DNA from: a virus
IMG/VR virus record: IMGVR_UViG_3300007735_000494
Coordinates: 1 to 22,605 of that record
Reading direction: 5' to 3' (one strand)
DNA: 22,605 nt
Shown: one piece after another, positions 6,681 to 14,633 of the stretch
How the letters are laid out: the number at the start of each line of letters is the position of its first letter
How positions within the stretch are numbered: position 1 is the first letter of the stretch
Translations under genes and position numbers: made by a program
Notes under the pieces: model-generated
The model's database searches: none
The model's input: the letters and a program-made list of their open reading frames with translations, nothing else
What the model was told of the DNA's origin: nothing

Positions 6681-7709
6681 TTAGCTAAAGTTGCTCTTCG
6701 ACCACACCACGCGGTAGAACGCAGGGTTCAACTGCTTGGCAGTGTAGAACGTCTTGAACGACGCATAGGTGCGCTGTCCATAGATGTCGCTCTTGTCGGG
6801 AGCATCCAGAATCGTTACCTTAGGAGCGTAAGGCGATCCGGTAGCAGCAACCGCCGTCAGGTGAGGCACGCCGAAGGCTTGCCCACCGAGAACGATGGAA
6901 GCGTAGTTGGAGCCAGTAGCTTCGGTGTTAACACCGTAAGCAGCCGTTCCAGCCGTCAAGTTGTTGGTGGTTTCGATCACGCTCACGCCGAAGAGCCGTC
7001 CAACTTCGCCACGGAAAATAGCATCCGGAGCAGAGTAGGAGGACACACGGAGGAAGTCGTCGTCGTTCATCAAGTCACGAGTGACCTGGGGAGGAGCAAC
7101 GAGGACGTAACCATCTTTGATCTTGGGAGCGCGGTTCACTTTGAGTGAGGTCGCGGCATCCAACAAGTCAAGAGCAGTCATTGAGGCGTTAGCCGCCGAT
7201 GCGCTTTGGAAGTTGGTTCCGTTGGTTCCGTTCTGAGCATAGCGTGTATAAGACGCGGCAGAGACGGTTGTTCCAGCAGTCGTGGAGTCAGTCGTGTTCA
7301 AGACCAACGCGCGATGCGACAACGTGTCAGCGTGTAACGCTGCGTCCTCACCGAGTTGCTTAGTGGCCTGCGCCAAGTGATTGAATAATTCAGTGGCCAG
7401 CAAAATATCCGTTAGGACTATGCTGGAACCGTACTGAACTAGGGTTGCTTCAACCGTGGTCAGGGTCAACTGACGTTCACCAGATCCGCCAGAAGGAGTC
7501 GTTCCTTCGGAGAGAGTGGTGATCGAGCTGATGCTGGGGTTATCAAACCGGAAGAAACGGACGGTCTTGTTGCCGCCAGTTTTCGTCGGGTAAGGAACCT
7601 TTTGGGCAAACTGCTCCATCTGGAGCAAGGGGATCTGCCGTTCTAGGAGTTGTTTCGAGAAGTAGGTCTGAAACTGTGCAGAGACAGACCCAGTAGTTAC
7701 GTTAGCCAT
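6681..7709 (-). CDS. Major capsid protein (N4-gp56-like)
   Basis: 342 residues starting MANVTTGSVSAQFQTYFSKQ. The sequence follows the N4-gp56-type capsid pattern as I know it: an N-terminal helix (FSKQLLERQIPLLQMEQFAQ), 'KTGGNKTVRFFRFDN', 'LSEGTTP', a long helix (IVLTDILLATELFNHLAQAT), the P-domain phrase DGYVLVAPPQVTRDLMNDDD, and near the end GQRTYASFKTFYTAKQLNPA. This gives an HK97-fold shell protein. The position directly downstream of the scaffold gene is the standard order. No strong ribosome binding site is seen (AGAAAG only), which is unusual for the most abundant virion protein. Confidence 0.88.
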   Translation of the reverse strand: MANVTTGSVSAQFQTYFSKQLLERQIPLLQMEQFAQKVPYPTKTGGNKTVRFFRFDNPSISSITTLSEGTTPSGGSGERQLTLTTVEATLVQYGSSIVLTDILLATELFNHLAQATKQLGEDAALHADTLSHRALVLNTTDSTTAGTTVSAASYTRYAQNGTNGTNFQSASAANASMTALDLLDAATSLKVNRAPKIKDGYVLVAPPQVTRDLMNDDDFLRVSSYSAPDAIFRGEVGRLFGVSVIETTNNLTAGTAAYGVNTEATGSNYASIVLGGQAFGVPHLTAVAATGSPYAPKVTILDAPDKSDIYGQRTYASFKTFYTAKQLNPAFYRVVWSKSNFS

Positions 7710-7740
7710 TGTAGTATTATCTTTCTGCTAGAACCTGCGA

Positions 7741-8715
7741 TTAGACCCGATCAGCTTCTGCTGCCATCTTCAACAATTCCATTTCCTGTTCCTTGCTGGA
7801 AAGTTCATGGAACTGTTTCTGACGCGCAGGAGCCGAAGGCTGACTGTTCGCCGGAGTCGTAGCTTTTCTCAGTCGAGTCAGTTCGGACTCGTACTGCGCA
7901 ATCTTCTTTTCCAAGCCAGAGGCGGTTTCCGCCTTCAAATGCATCTTAGCCAAACCAACAGCATCTTTGATTCCAGCTGGATAGTTCCGCAGAATCGCGT
8001 GCCGTTGTAGCAGATCGGAAACAGCTTTGTAGAGTGGAGTTGAAGAGTCTTTGAGTTCAGGGTTGGAATCGACCTCTTCCATGAGGTTCTTATCCCAGGC
8101 AGACTTCATTTCAGTCTGCACCTTCTGCTCAAACGCCTTCTTTTCCTCTACCTCAATCTCGCTGGCTTTGTTTTCAGCGAGTTTCGCAAGATCGTCACGG
8201 CCTTCATCACGGTAGCCTTTTGCCGCTTCCCGATAATCTTCCGCGCTAAACTTGCGACTGTTTCCCTTTGTCTCTGCTTCAGAAGACGCTTGACTAGCCT
8301 TTGCAACCTTGGCTGCTTCAAATGCGTCCTTTTCAGCTTGGAGTCTTGCTCGTTCCGCTTTGACATCGTCCCACTCCTTTGCGAGTCGAGACTGCGCCCT
8401 TTGGTACTTGCTTGGCTTCTTTTCTTCGGAAGCCGACTCTGACTTGGGTTCATCAGATTGCTCTGTTAAAGAACTTTTGGTTGAAACGGTTTCAGTCTTA
8501 GGGACCTCATCCGTCACCACATCAATCGACGTGGATTTGGTTTCGGTGGTTTCGGGAGTCGCGGGTTGCTCCGAGTTATCTCCGCTGGCCTTCTCCGATT
8601 CGGTTCCGCTTGTTTCAACTGGGGCAACTGGTGCTGGTGTGTAATCCACGCCTTCATCTGCTGCTCTAGCCAAAGCCAAGACTTCCGCCTCGGTTGGGTT
8701 ATTCAATTCCGCCAT
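7741..8715 (-). CDS. Capsid scaffolding protein
   Basis: 324 residues with AAGGG before ATG at 8715. It is highly charged and low-complexity. Residues 1-100 are acidic and disordered (Pro/Thr/Glu/Ser-rich). The central part is a long coiled-coil region (RAQSRLAKEWDDVKAERARL; KAFEQKVQTEMKSAWDKNLM). The C-terminus is a short helix (HELSSKEQEMELLKMAAEAD), as used by scaffolds to bind the inner capsid face. It lies between portal and capsid genes, as expected. There is no protease motif, so the head protease, if any, is separate. Confidence 0.8.
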   Translation of the reverse strand: MAELNNPTEAEVLALARAADEGVDYTPAPVAPVETSGTESEKASGDNSEQPATPETTETKSTSIDVVTDEVPKTETVSTKSSLTEQSDEPKSESASEEKKPSKYQRAQSRLAKEWDDVKAERARLQAEKDAFEAAKVAKASQASSEAETKGNSRKFSAEDYREAAKGYRDEGRDDLAKLAENKASEIEVEEKKAFEQKVQTEMKSAWDKNLMEEVDSNPELKDSSTPLYKAVSDLLQRHAILRNYPAGIKDAVGLAKMHLKAETASGLEKKIAQYESELTRLRKATTPANSQPSAPARQKQFHELSSKEQEMELLKMAAEADRV

Positions 8716-8737
8716 TTTGACCCTTTCTTACACCGCC

Positions 8738-8758
8738 CTACAGGGAGTCATTCTGTAG
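8738..8758. other. Short hairpin before the scaffold gene
   Basis: CTACAG at 8738-8743 pairs perfectly with CTGTAG at 8753-8758 around a 9-base loop. It lies in the 49-bp gap upstream of the scaffold gene on the transcribed strand. There is no T-run after it, so it may be an mRNA-processing or stability element and not a terminator. Confidence 0.4.
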
Positions 8759-8764
8759 AACAGG

Positions 8765-9091
8765 TTAGTTGACGGCAGTTTCATCAGACCCATCCATGCC
8801 GTCTTGGATGGCTGAGTTTAGTTTTGAGGCTGCAAGCGATTCGAGAACCGCTACACAACCTCGAAATCCTTTAGCATGGCCACATGAGTTTGCAAGTTCA
8901 TCAGATTTATTCATAACAGCAGATGCATTTTGACGCATAGTAAGATTAAGCAAAATAAGGCTTAACTTGCGGCCTGTTGGAGTTGCAAGAAATCCAGTCC
9001 ATGCCTTCTCATCTTCATGTTCCCATTTAGGCTCATTAACCCATTCATAATTCCGTATGAAAAATTTTAATGCTTTTAATGCTCTGATCAT
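8765..9091 (-). CDS. Hypothetical protein between HNH gene and scaffold, 108 aa
   Basis: I chose ATG 9091 (MIRALKALKFFIRNYEWVNE), just after the HNH stop. A longer reading to 9211 would run back 113 bp into the HNH gene with unlike composition. Visible features are an N-terminal basic helix, EPKWEHEDEKAWTGFLATPT, a helix with NLTMRQNASAVM, and a C-terminal CGHAKGFRGCVAVLESLAAS followed by an acidic end. I do not know the family. Position next to scaffold and portal suggests a virion-assembly role. Its base composition changes from AT-rich at the 5' end, next to the HNH gene, to normal further in. Confidence 0.6.
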   Translation of the reverse strand: MIRALKALKFFIRNYEWVNEPKWEHEDEKAWTGFLATPTGRKLSLILLNLTMRQNASAVMNKSDELANSCGHAKGFRGCVAVLESLAASKLNSAIQDGMDGSDETAVN

Positions 9092-9098
9092 AAATAAT

Positions 9099-9548
9099 TT
9101 ACAATGAAAATATTTTTCCACTTTCTCTATTATGTTTAGATAAATTCCACATGTACGGAACCCATTGCAAATTATTTTGATGATGAGATCCTCCCAATGA
9201 AAGCGGTACAATGTGATCTACATGAAACTTAACTCCAATGCATTTCCCGACTCTTTTGGCTGCATCATAAAAAACTTTAATTATATTGCTATCTCCACAC
9301 AATACTTTTGAATTTCTCTTGATTGCTTGGTATTTCCTAACATTAGCCATTTTGCGTGATTTATTGTTTTTTGACCATTCCATTACATTTTTTCTGTTCT
9401 GTATCGGATCAACATTTTTTCTTTGCCATGCAAGTTTTTTATAATTACGTTTTATAAAATTTTCTGGCTTCAGCCAAATTTCGTTATTGTATCTATATGA
9501 CCAAAATATCATTCCATCTTGCCTTACGCTGCCTCTTTTATATCTCAT
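9099..9548 (-). CDS. HNH endonuclease (homing-type)
   Basis: 149 residues, strongly basic in the first 80 (KRNYKKLAWQRKNV; NNKSRKMANVRKYQAIKRNS). The catalytic HNH core is clear: FHVDHIVPLSLGG at 108-120 with H109, D111 and H112, then NNLQWVP (N125/N126) and NLSKHN with H139. The cysteines (C84, C103) do not form zinc-ribbon pairs. The gene is visibly more AT-rich than its neighbours. It starts 5 bp after the methyltransferase gene and splits an otherwise standard portal-to-scaffold interval. This fits a free-standing mobile endonuclease gene. A role in packaging, as for some terminase-linked HNH proteins, is possible but less likely at this location. Confidence 0.85.
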   Translation of the reverse strand: MRYKRGSVRQDGMIFWSYRYNNEIWLKPENFIKRNYKKLAWQRKNVDPIQNRKNVMEWSKNNKSRKMANVRKYQAIKRNSKVLCGDSNIIKVFYDAAKRVGKCIGVKFHVDHIVPLSLGGSHHQNNLQWVPYMWNLSKHNRESGKIFSL

Positions 9549-9553
9549 AGCTA

Positions 9554-10117
9554 TTATTTATTGACTATGCAGAATGATGTACATCCGTCATTTGCAATAG
9601 CCTTGATTGCCAAGCTATGCCTTGTACAAAACTCGTCAACTGCTTTCTTGACCCCAAACTCATAGTGTGTCTTGGCTTTATCCATATTCATTGAGTAGTC
9701 GTGACCCATAATTAAGCCATCTGGCTTTACCAAGATCCTGGCCATCTCAAGATCAATCTTTACACCTGGGTAGGAGTGGTCGCCGTCAAGATAAATAAAA
9801 TCAAGCAAATTGTCTGGCAAACTAGCCATAAAGAAGAATGACGGACCTTTGACAAGCTTAACTACTGGATCTTTGTGGTACTTGTCGTGTAACGCCACAA
9901 GCGATTCGTTTAGGTCAATATGCCTTAAATTGTTTCCGTCAACGTCACCGGACGGCCATTTGCCTTCAAATAGGTCAACCAAGTAAAGTACGCTTGGATT
10001 CTTACTTCTTAATTTAGCAGAGAAATCACCTGCAAACACCCCGATCTCCGCACCAGCCATACCTTCCTTAACGAAGGCATCAACCATCAAATCTCTTGTA
10101 TCGAATTGTTCTATCAA
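9554..10117 (-). CDS. Class I SAM-dependent methyltransferase
   Basis: 187 residues. The SAM-binding motif AGAEIGVFAGDFSAKL (about 21-36) is followed by an acidic strand end YLVDLF (D48) and the second core strand DFIYLDGDHSYPGVKIDLEM (106-125), then GLIMGHDYS. This is the layout of the Methyltransf_24 type, whose members often modify sugars or small molecules. The likely start is TTG at 10117, which overlaps the portal stop (TTGA), giving MIEQFDTRDL; the next ATG is ten codons further in. It is the last gene before the HNH endonuclease. The substrate cannot be read from sequence; virion glycan or nucleotide modification is a guess. Confidence 0.8.
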   Translation of the reverse strand: MIEQFDTRDLMVDAFVKEGMAGAEIGVFAGDFSAKLRSKNPSVLYLVDLFEGKWPSGDVDGNNLRHIDLNESLVALHDKYHKDPVVKLVKGPSFFFMASLPDNLLDFIYLDGDHSYPGVKIDLEMARILVKPDGLIMGHDYSMNMDKAKTHYEFGVKKAVDEFCTRHSLAIKAIANDGCTSFCIVNK

Positions 10118-11991
10118 GCAACCATCGGACCAGCTTGTTGAGCCTGCATAGCTTCGGGAGGCAATTGCTGTCCCTGCTGTTGCATTTGAGCTTTAGCCGC
10201 ATCGCGAAGTTGTTTCTGGATTGCGCGGGATGTGTTCGGGTCAACCTGTTCCAAGGCTGCCAAGTGCTGTTGTAAGTGAGCCATTAGAACTTGCATTGCA
10301 CTCTGATCGACCGCTTGTTGCCGCTGTTGAGCCGCTTGGTTAAACGCGAAGAGAACGGATATATGCGCTTTGTGATCATCGCTAGGCTTGATTGCGACTG
10401 GGAATCCAGTTGCAAGCATAGTCGCGATTTCAGTCGCTTGATCTTCAGCTTGATCGCCAGAGGCTGCGTTAGGATCTTGGAAGAGTCTGCGGACCAGCGA
10501 GGGATCATCTTGTTCAAGCACTGACTTTACAAGTTCGCCTTGGTTAATGAAAGGATTATTTTGGAACATCTGCATTCGAGCCACAGACTTCTGCAAAGCA
10601 AACTGGCGGTTGATAAAGTCCAATCCACCCTTGGGTTCAATTGCGTACTGGTCGTGGATTCCTTCCGGAACCATCTCGCCAGTTTCTTCCGCATACCGAT
10701 ACATCAAATCTTGCTTCGCGTACTGGACGTACAACGACCAGCATTGACGGAACAAGTGAGCTAGGCTCATTCGGAAAATACGATTACGCAAATCACCGGA
10801 AGCTGCCGCCTGCGCTTGGACTGCTGCAATCTCAGTCGCAGTCTTACGATCCGAGACTTGGAACTGCGAGCCAGCACCAAAGTCAGGACTACCCATCCGT
10901 TGTTCCGCAAGCATACGCTCTTCGAGCATAAGCTTCTGGAAGTCGAATGGAGGTTGGCTGAACTGAACTGGCTTTAATCCTTGTGGAAGGATCTGACCAG
11001 GTTGCATCTTCAGATTCGCTGTGTTGAGCGAGATCGGATTCTGTGCTTCAAAGACGGGTCGGTTGGCCAGCTCCACATAGTCACTTAGGGAATTTTTGAG
11101 CTTATTTAATAGGTTCTCGCCAGGGAGGAGGATTTCTGCAACTCCGCGAGGACTATACCAACCGCCCCCTGTCAACTCATAGGGGAAATCTACGAAAGGT
11201 GGTTCGCCGTGTTCATACGGCAAGTAGAAAGGTTTGCGAACATCAGTCTCAACTTCTAGCGGGCTGTAGGTCTGAACCTTCCAGCCTTTTTCGGACGGAG
11301 TGTAAAGTTCCCACAAGATGATGGTATCGTTGCCGGATTCCTGCGTAATGCCTTCACGACGATAAATCTCATCTTGAATCTCGCTACGCAGACCGACGGA
11401 CTGATTAACCTTACCGCTGATCTTGGAAACAAAATCTTTATCCTGCTTGTACATCGGATTGGATTTGTAGGAATCAACCGAAACAAGAATGATGTGAACG
11501 ATGAAGTCAGCCTCTGCCATGCTCTTGCTGTATGCAGGCACTACTAAGTGGAACGGATCAATCGCCTCAAAGCTGATCTGCTTCTTGTCCTCGTTCCAAA
11601 GAACCTTGGATACGCCACGGCCATACAACAATAAGTTGTCGATAACCGAGACAATCTCTTTCTGGAAGTTGGACTGCTCGCGCATCTTGTAATCAAACCA
11701 ACGCTCGGCAGATACGGTCAGCGGGGTCAACTGCTGGCGCATAGGTACGAAGCTGGAAAGAATGTCGTTGCCAATTGCGCTGTTGACGAAGGAAGGCTTT
11801 AGCTTCTCAATCGCTCCGTCAATCAACTGGACGTGAAGGTCAGCCGCAGACGGCCAAGGCTTCATCTTACGGCGAACACCAAAGTATCTGGCTTGATAGA
11901 ACAGCCGTTGCCGATTCTCCCAAGTCTCACGCTGGTTCAAGCAGTCAATGATCCTCATGTGGTAACCGTCGCGTGCTTCTGGATTCTTCAT
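10114..11991 (-). CDS. Portal protein
   Basis: 625 residues. The N-terminal part (NQRETWENRQRLFYQARYFG; KPWPSAADLHVQLIDGAIEK) and 'LLYGRGVSKVLWNED' match large podoviral/N4-type portals, which use 'P-x-x-SA-D-x-x-x-P-L/Q-x-D' and 'G-x-G-x-x-K-V'. A middle stretch, GEPPFVDFPYELTGGGWYSP, then RGVAEILLPGENLLNKLKNS, is also typical. The C-terminal 100 residues are Gln/Ala-rich helix (AQQRQQAVDQSAMQVLMAHL), as in a barrel or crown. The ATG overlaps the stop of the upstream lipoprotein gene (ATGA). Together with terminases, scaffold and capsid it forms the DNA-packaging core. Confidence 0.85.
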   Translation of the reverse strand: MKNPEARDGYHMRIIDCLNQRETWENRQRLFYQARYFGVRRKMKPWPSAADLHVQLIDGAIEKLKPSFVNSAIGNDILSSFVPMRQQLTPLTVSAERWFDYKMREQSNFQKEIVSVIDNLLLYGRGVSKVLWNEDKKQISFEAIDPFHLVVPAYSKSMAEADFIVHIILVSVDSYKSNPMYKQDKDFVSKISGKVNQSVGLRSEIQDEIYRREGITQESGNDTIILWELYTPSEKGWKVQTYSPLEVETDVRKPFYLPYEHGEPPFVDFPYELTGGGWYSPRGVAEILLPGENLLNKLKNSLSDYVELANRPVFEAQNPISLNTANLKMQPGQILPQGLKPVQFSQPPFDFQKLMLEERMLAEQRMGSPDFGAGSQFQVSDRKTATEIAAVQAQAAASGDLRNRIFRMSLAHLFRQCWSLYVQYAKQDLMYRYAEETGEMVPEGIHDQYAIEPKGGLDFINRQFALQKSVARMQMFQNNPFINQGELVKSVLEQDDPSLVRRLFQDPNAASGDQAEDQATEIATMLATGFPVAIKPSDDHKAHISVLFAFNQAAQQRQQAVDQSAMQVLMAHLQQHLAALEQVDPNTSRAIQKQLRDAAKAQMQQQGQQLPPEAMQAQQAGPMVA

Positions 11992-12200
11992 TTGTTACGC
12001 TCCACTTTCAGTTCATACGAAAGATCGTTGACGGCATTCAATGCCTTCCTTGCCCACTCGCGAGTACCAGGAGTACCACGACGGATTTCAATGTAAGTAG
12101 GATCTTTCATTAGTTCTTCAACTATCCCTGTCGTGTGGGTTACTGGTGTCGTTGTTACGCAACCACCAAGACTCGCCACGCAAATCACGCTCAATAGCAT
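11988..12200 (-). CDS. Lipoprotein, candidate outer-membrane spanin (Rz1-like)
   Basis: 70 residues from ATG 12200: MLLSVICVASLGGCVTTTPV. The signal is short but has a standard lipobox (L-G-G-C, acylated C14). The mature part has VEELMKDPTYIEIRRGTPGT and a helical end. A longer reading from 12308 would add a basic segment, but it lies wholly inside the overlapping upstream gene; an intermediate GTG start is also possible. The gene begins inside the preceding membrane-protein gene in another frame and extends 130 bp past it. That is the nested architecture of Rz/Rz1 spanin pairs. The stop overlaps the portal start by 4 bp. Confidence 0.65.
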   Translation of the reverse strand: MLLSVICVASLGGCVTTTPVTHTTGIVEELMKDPTYIEIRRGTPGTREWARKALNAVNDLSYELKVERNK

Positions 12201-12306
12201 TGCGGTTATCCCGCCACTCACCTTCGATGTTTTGTGTCCGCTTTTCTTTCCAACCTGGAATGATGCGAAACACTGCTGCGATGATCTCAAGGATTGCACG
12301 CAGCAC
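12118..12306 (-). CDS. Small membrane-anchored protein, candidate inner-membrane spanin
   Basis: 62 residues from a GTG start: MLRAILEIIAAVFRIIPGWK, then a charged region (EKRTQNIEGEWRDNRNAIER; DLRGESWWLRNN) and a hydrophilic end. The short N-terminal hydrophobic segment followed by a charged helix ending in Trp residues resembles small phage proteins encoded with holins. It lies 8 bp after the holin-like gene and 83 bp of it is shared with the lipoprotein gene. It is short for a classical Rz protein, so the spanin call rests on arrangement. The start is weakly supported: no ribosome binding site is visible. Confidence 0.55.
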   Translation of the reverse strand: MLRAILEIIAAVFRIIPGWKEKRTQNIEGEWRDNRNAIERDLRGESWWLRNNDTSNPHDRDS

Positions 12307-12314
12307 AAATAAAC

Positions 12315-12485
12315 TTATTTGATATTCAGACCGACTGTCTTGAGGAAGTTCACGATCTTTTCCAAGAACGAGTCATCCGCCGGAGTCGGGGTGAGCTTAA
12401 CAATAATGCGTGCGGCAAGAACGATGCCACCAACAGCGGCTACGATCTCTTGCCAATTTGCGGTAATCCAATTCCAGATGTTCAT
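12315..12485 (-). CDS. Holin-like small membrane protein, 56 aa
   Basis: I read this frame directly: MNIWNWITANWQEIVAAVGG, then IVLAARIIVKLTPTPADDSF and a C-terminal helix ending GLNIK. One membrane segment spans about residues 13-29. It is followed by the phrase LTPTPADD and an amphipathic Lys-containing helix, a layout I know from small conserved phage proteins placed in lysis groups. A strong AGGAGG site, which lies inside the last codons of terL, precedes the ATG. It is the first of three small envelope genes between terL and portal. The holin role is inferred; no endolysin is present beside it. Confidence 0.65.
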   Translation of the reverse strand: MNIWNWITANWQEIVAAVGGIVLAARIIVKLTPTPADDSFLEKIVNFLKTVGLNIK

Positions 12486-12490
12486 AGTAT

Positions 12491-13915
12491 TTATCCTCCT
12501 GCATCAAAGCCAGCCATAACAGGGTCGTGCGACTCCATCATTTGGCTAAGAAGTCTCCAGCTTGGACGCTCTACTGGGAAAGTCAAGTCCAAGCCTACAT
12601 TACCACCACTTAGGCACAATGCCAAGGCATCAGCCCTATCCGGCGAAGCAAGTCCTCTAGCACGCATTGAGTCCTTGGACTCCACACCAAGCTTACCCTT
12701 GCTGTTGGTGATGGTTCGCCTGCAAGTCAACTGCGCCGTCAAGTCCTCGTCCTCCGGCAGTATGATGTCGGAACTCTCAATCTTCTTTGCCATGTTGTAC
12801 CACATCTCGGCTGCCCTATTGGTATAAGCGTCGGTGTCGTATGCTGCTGACCCGAAGTTGACCCTATTGACCTCCCAGCCAGCTTCAGCCAAAGCATCAC
12901 ACATAGGCATCCCAAGACCGCTTGCGTCAGCGTAGATGTTCTCTGGTTTTAACCCAGCCTTCTTAAACTCCACGATGAATCTTCCAACCGCAGCCATCGT
13001 ATCCCTTTCGCGCCATGCAATCATTGGAAGGATCTTGTTGCCGTCGCTTACGCAAAGCACGTTCTGATCGCCACCAGCCGCAAAGTCAACACCAGCCTTG
13101 CGATCCCCTGGCTTAAAGTCGGGTGGGCTGTTGTGGCAGTTTTGGAGCTGGGTCAAGCTGACAACCAAGCTTTCCGCACCTATGTCCACAAACTCGCCGT
13201 AGATCATAGAGCGAGTCAGCGGGTGCTTCTCGCCGTAACGCTGGATTACCTCATCAATCTGGTTCTGCGTTATGTGTGGGCAGTCAAACGCTGTGACTGC
13301 GTGCTTCGACCACATATTGGCTTCCTTGGTAAACGCTCGATAGAACGCTCCGCTGGTTCCGCCTGGGCTGGATGCGATTAACAAGCGGGTTGGTTGACAT
13401 CGGCTGATAGCCTCAAACAGCGGGTCTGCGACGGTCTTGGCTTCGTCCACGACCATAAGCAATGGATGGTATTCGTGGTCTTCTGCGTGCCAACCTTCAG
13501 CCCTACCAGGGTCGGTGGCTGAGTAGCCTATGATGCGGCTAGTATTGCCGTTTGCGTGTAGGTAGCGGATCTCGCCGGATGTGACCTCCCACGCACCGCC
13601 TAACTTGGCAATGTGATTGCGTAGGCTAGGCCAGAGCTGGCTTTCGACTTGTCGGAAAACTCCGGCGGTTGTTACGGCAATTGAGCGTGGGAAAACGAGT
13701 GCGTGCCATATCAGAATTGCTGAAATTACTGTGCTGGTCTTGCCAGATCCGTTGGCTGCACGCAAGGCTACGCGACAGTCCTTTGCCTCTAAATCACGCA
13801 ACACCTTTCTTTGCCAATCATAAAGATTGATACCCAATACATTAGCTGCGAATGCGGCTGGTTTAGAAAGGTCTTCAAGGATCTCGTCTTGGCTACGTTT
13901 GGGAGGCTTTGGCAT
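12491..13915 (-). CDS. terL: Terminase large subunit
   Basis: 474 residues with both expected domains. ATPase: adenine-binding Q (YDWQRKVLRDL), Walker A AANGSGKTS (53-61, K59), Walker B LLMVVDEA (152-159, D157/E158) and coupling motif IASSPGG (180-186). RNase H-like nuclease: GVDFAAGGD (D277), IYADASGLG (D330) and SPDRADALAL (D426/D429). All catalytic positions are intact, so the motor should be active. An in-frame TAA just upstream fixes the ATG at 13915. It lies after terS, with 61 bp between, and its end carries the ribosome binding site of the holin-like gene. The family (headful or site-specific) cannot be decided by eye. Confidence 0.95.
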   Translation of the reverse strand: MPKPPKRSQDEILEDLSKPAAFAANVLGINLYDWQRKVLRDLEAKDCRVALRAANGSGKTSTVISAILIWHALVFPRSIAVTTAGVFRQVESQLWPSLRNHIAKLGGAWEVTSGEIRYLHANGNTSRIIGYSATDPGRAEGWHAEDHEYHPLLMVVDEAKTVADPLFEAISRCQPTRLLIASSPGGTSGAFYRAFTKEANMWSKHAVTAFDCPHITQNQIDEVIQRYGEKHPLTRSMIYGEFVDIGAESLVVSLTQLQNCHNSPPDFKPGDRKAGVDFAAGGDQNVLCVSDGNKILPMIAWRERDTMAAVGRFIVEFKKAGLKPENIYADASGLGMPMCDALAEAGWEVNRVNFGSAAYDTDAYTNRAAEMWYNMAKKIESSDIILPEDEDLTAQLTCRRTITNSKGKLGVESKDSMRARGLASPDRADALALCLSGGNVGLDLTFPVERPSWRLLSQMMESHDPVMAGFDAGG

Positions 13916-13976
13916 TAGTGTGAGTTAAGACCTCTTTTTGTTTTGAGCCACAATAATTTGGGGGGGGTTATGCGAA

Positions 13977-14633
13977 TTAAATCGGGGCTGGGGGCGTGGC
14001 TGGGGGCGTGGTGGTGTACTTGGCCAAGCTTTCTGCCCTTGGTTTTCTTAATCTCATTCGCTGATGCCGTCTTTTAGGCAAATTTTTGCCATTCTCTTGA
14101 GTAGAATTCAATTCAATACACGACTCATTGTGCGACATATCAGTTTGGGTTGCTTTCACAATTGGTTGAATATCAATATACTTGCTATTGTTTTCCAGCT
14201 TTGGCTTTTCCGCACTCGCTGTTATTTTCTTCTTCATTGCAATCCCAGCAAGCAACTGAGCCAAGTTTCCGCTGATGCCGTGGGTATGTTCTTGCGTAAC
14301 TTGTAGCCTGGCAGATGGTTGTGCATATCCGTAAACTCGTTCACTCATCCAAGCCTTGGCTTGCCACGATTTCTGCCCCGCAAGTTCTATGTCTCGCAGT
14401 AAGGAAAGCTCGTGCTTTTTTCTGGCGGACTCTACCCGCCTAGCGAAATCTGGCTTTCTACTTGCCCAAGTTTTAATCGTGGAAGGATTGACCCCAACCA
14501 ATGCCCCCGCTTTTTCCAAGGTGAATCCAGACCCGCACGCTGATACTATTTCATCGGCCAATTCTTTAGTGAAAATCTCTCTACCATTTTTTGCCTTTTC
14601 GATAGGTGCGGTGGAGTCCGCTGCGTCATCCAT
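13977..14633 (-). CDS. terS: Terminase small subunit
   Basis: 218 residues. After an acidic N-terminus comes a helix-turn-helix (ADEIVSACGSGFTLEKAGAL, then VGVNPSTIKTWASRKPDFAR at about 46-65), the DNA-recognition part of small terminases. A helix with ARRVESARKKHELSLLRDIE and a WQAKAWMSERVYGY segment follow, again typical of terS. The C-terminal 45 residues are basic (LPKRRHQRMRLRKPRAES) and end in a Thr/Pro-rich tail (TTTPPATPPAPI) encoded by a repeated G-rich 12-mer. It is the first gene of the leftward late operon, directly behind the divergent promoter region. Confidence 0.85.
   Translation of the reverse strand: MDDAADSTAPIEKAKNGREIFTKELADEIVSACGSGFTLEKAGALVGVNPSTIKTWASRKPDFARRVESARKKHELSLLRDIELAGQKSWQAKAWMSERVYGYAQPSARLQVTQEHTHGISGNLAQLLAGIAMKKKITASAEKPKLENNSKYIDIQPIVKATQTDMSHNESCIELNSTQENGKNLPKRRHQRMRLRKPRAESLAKYTTTPPATPPAPI

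Noticed and set aside
8148-8453. 101-aa minus-strand frame rich in Arg/Lys/Gln
   Set aside because: It is an alternate frame of the scaffold gene; the composition follows from the scaffold's Glu/Ala/Lys codons.
8738-8758. Terminator before the scaffold gene
   Set aside because: The hairpin has no T-run on either strand, and terminating here would cut scaffold and capsid from the late promoter.
10540-10931. Several plus-strand frames of 66-96 aa over the portal gene
   Set aside because: They are antisense to the portal coding sequence, lack ribosome binding sites and have no family-like features.
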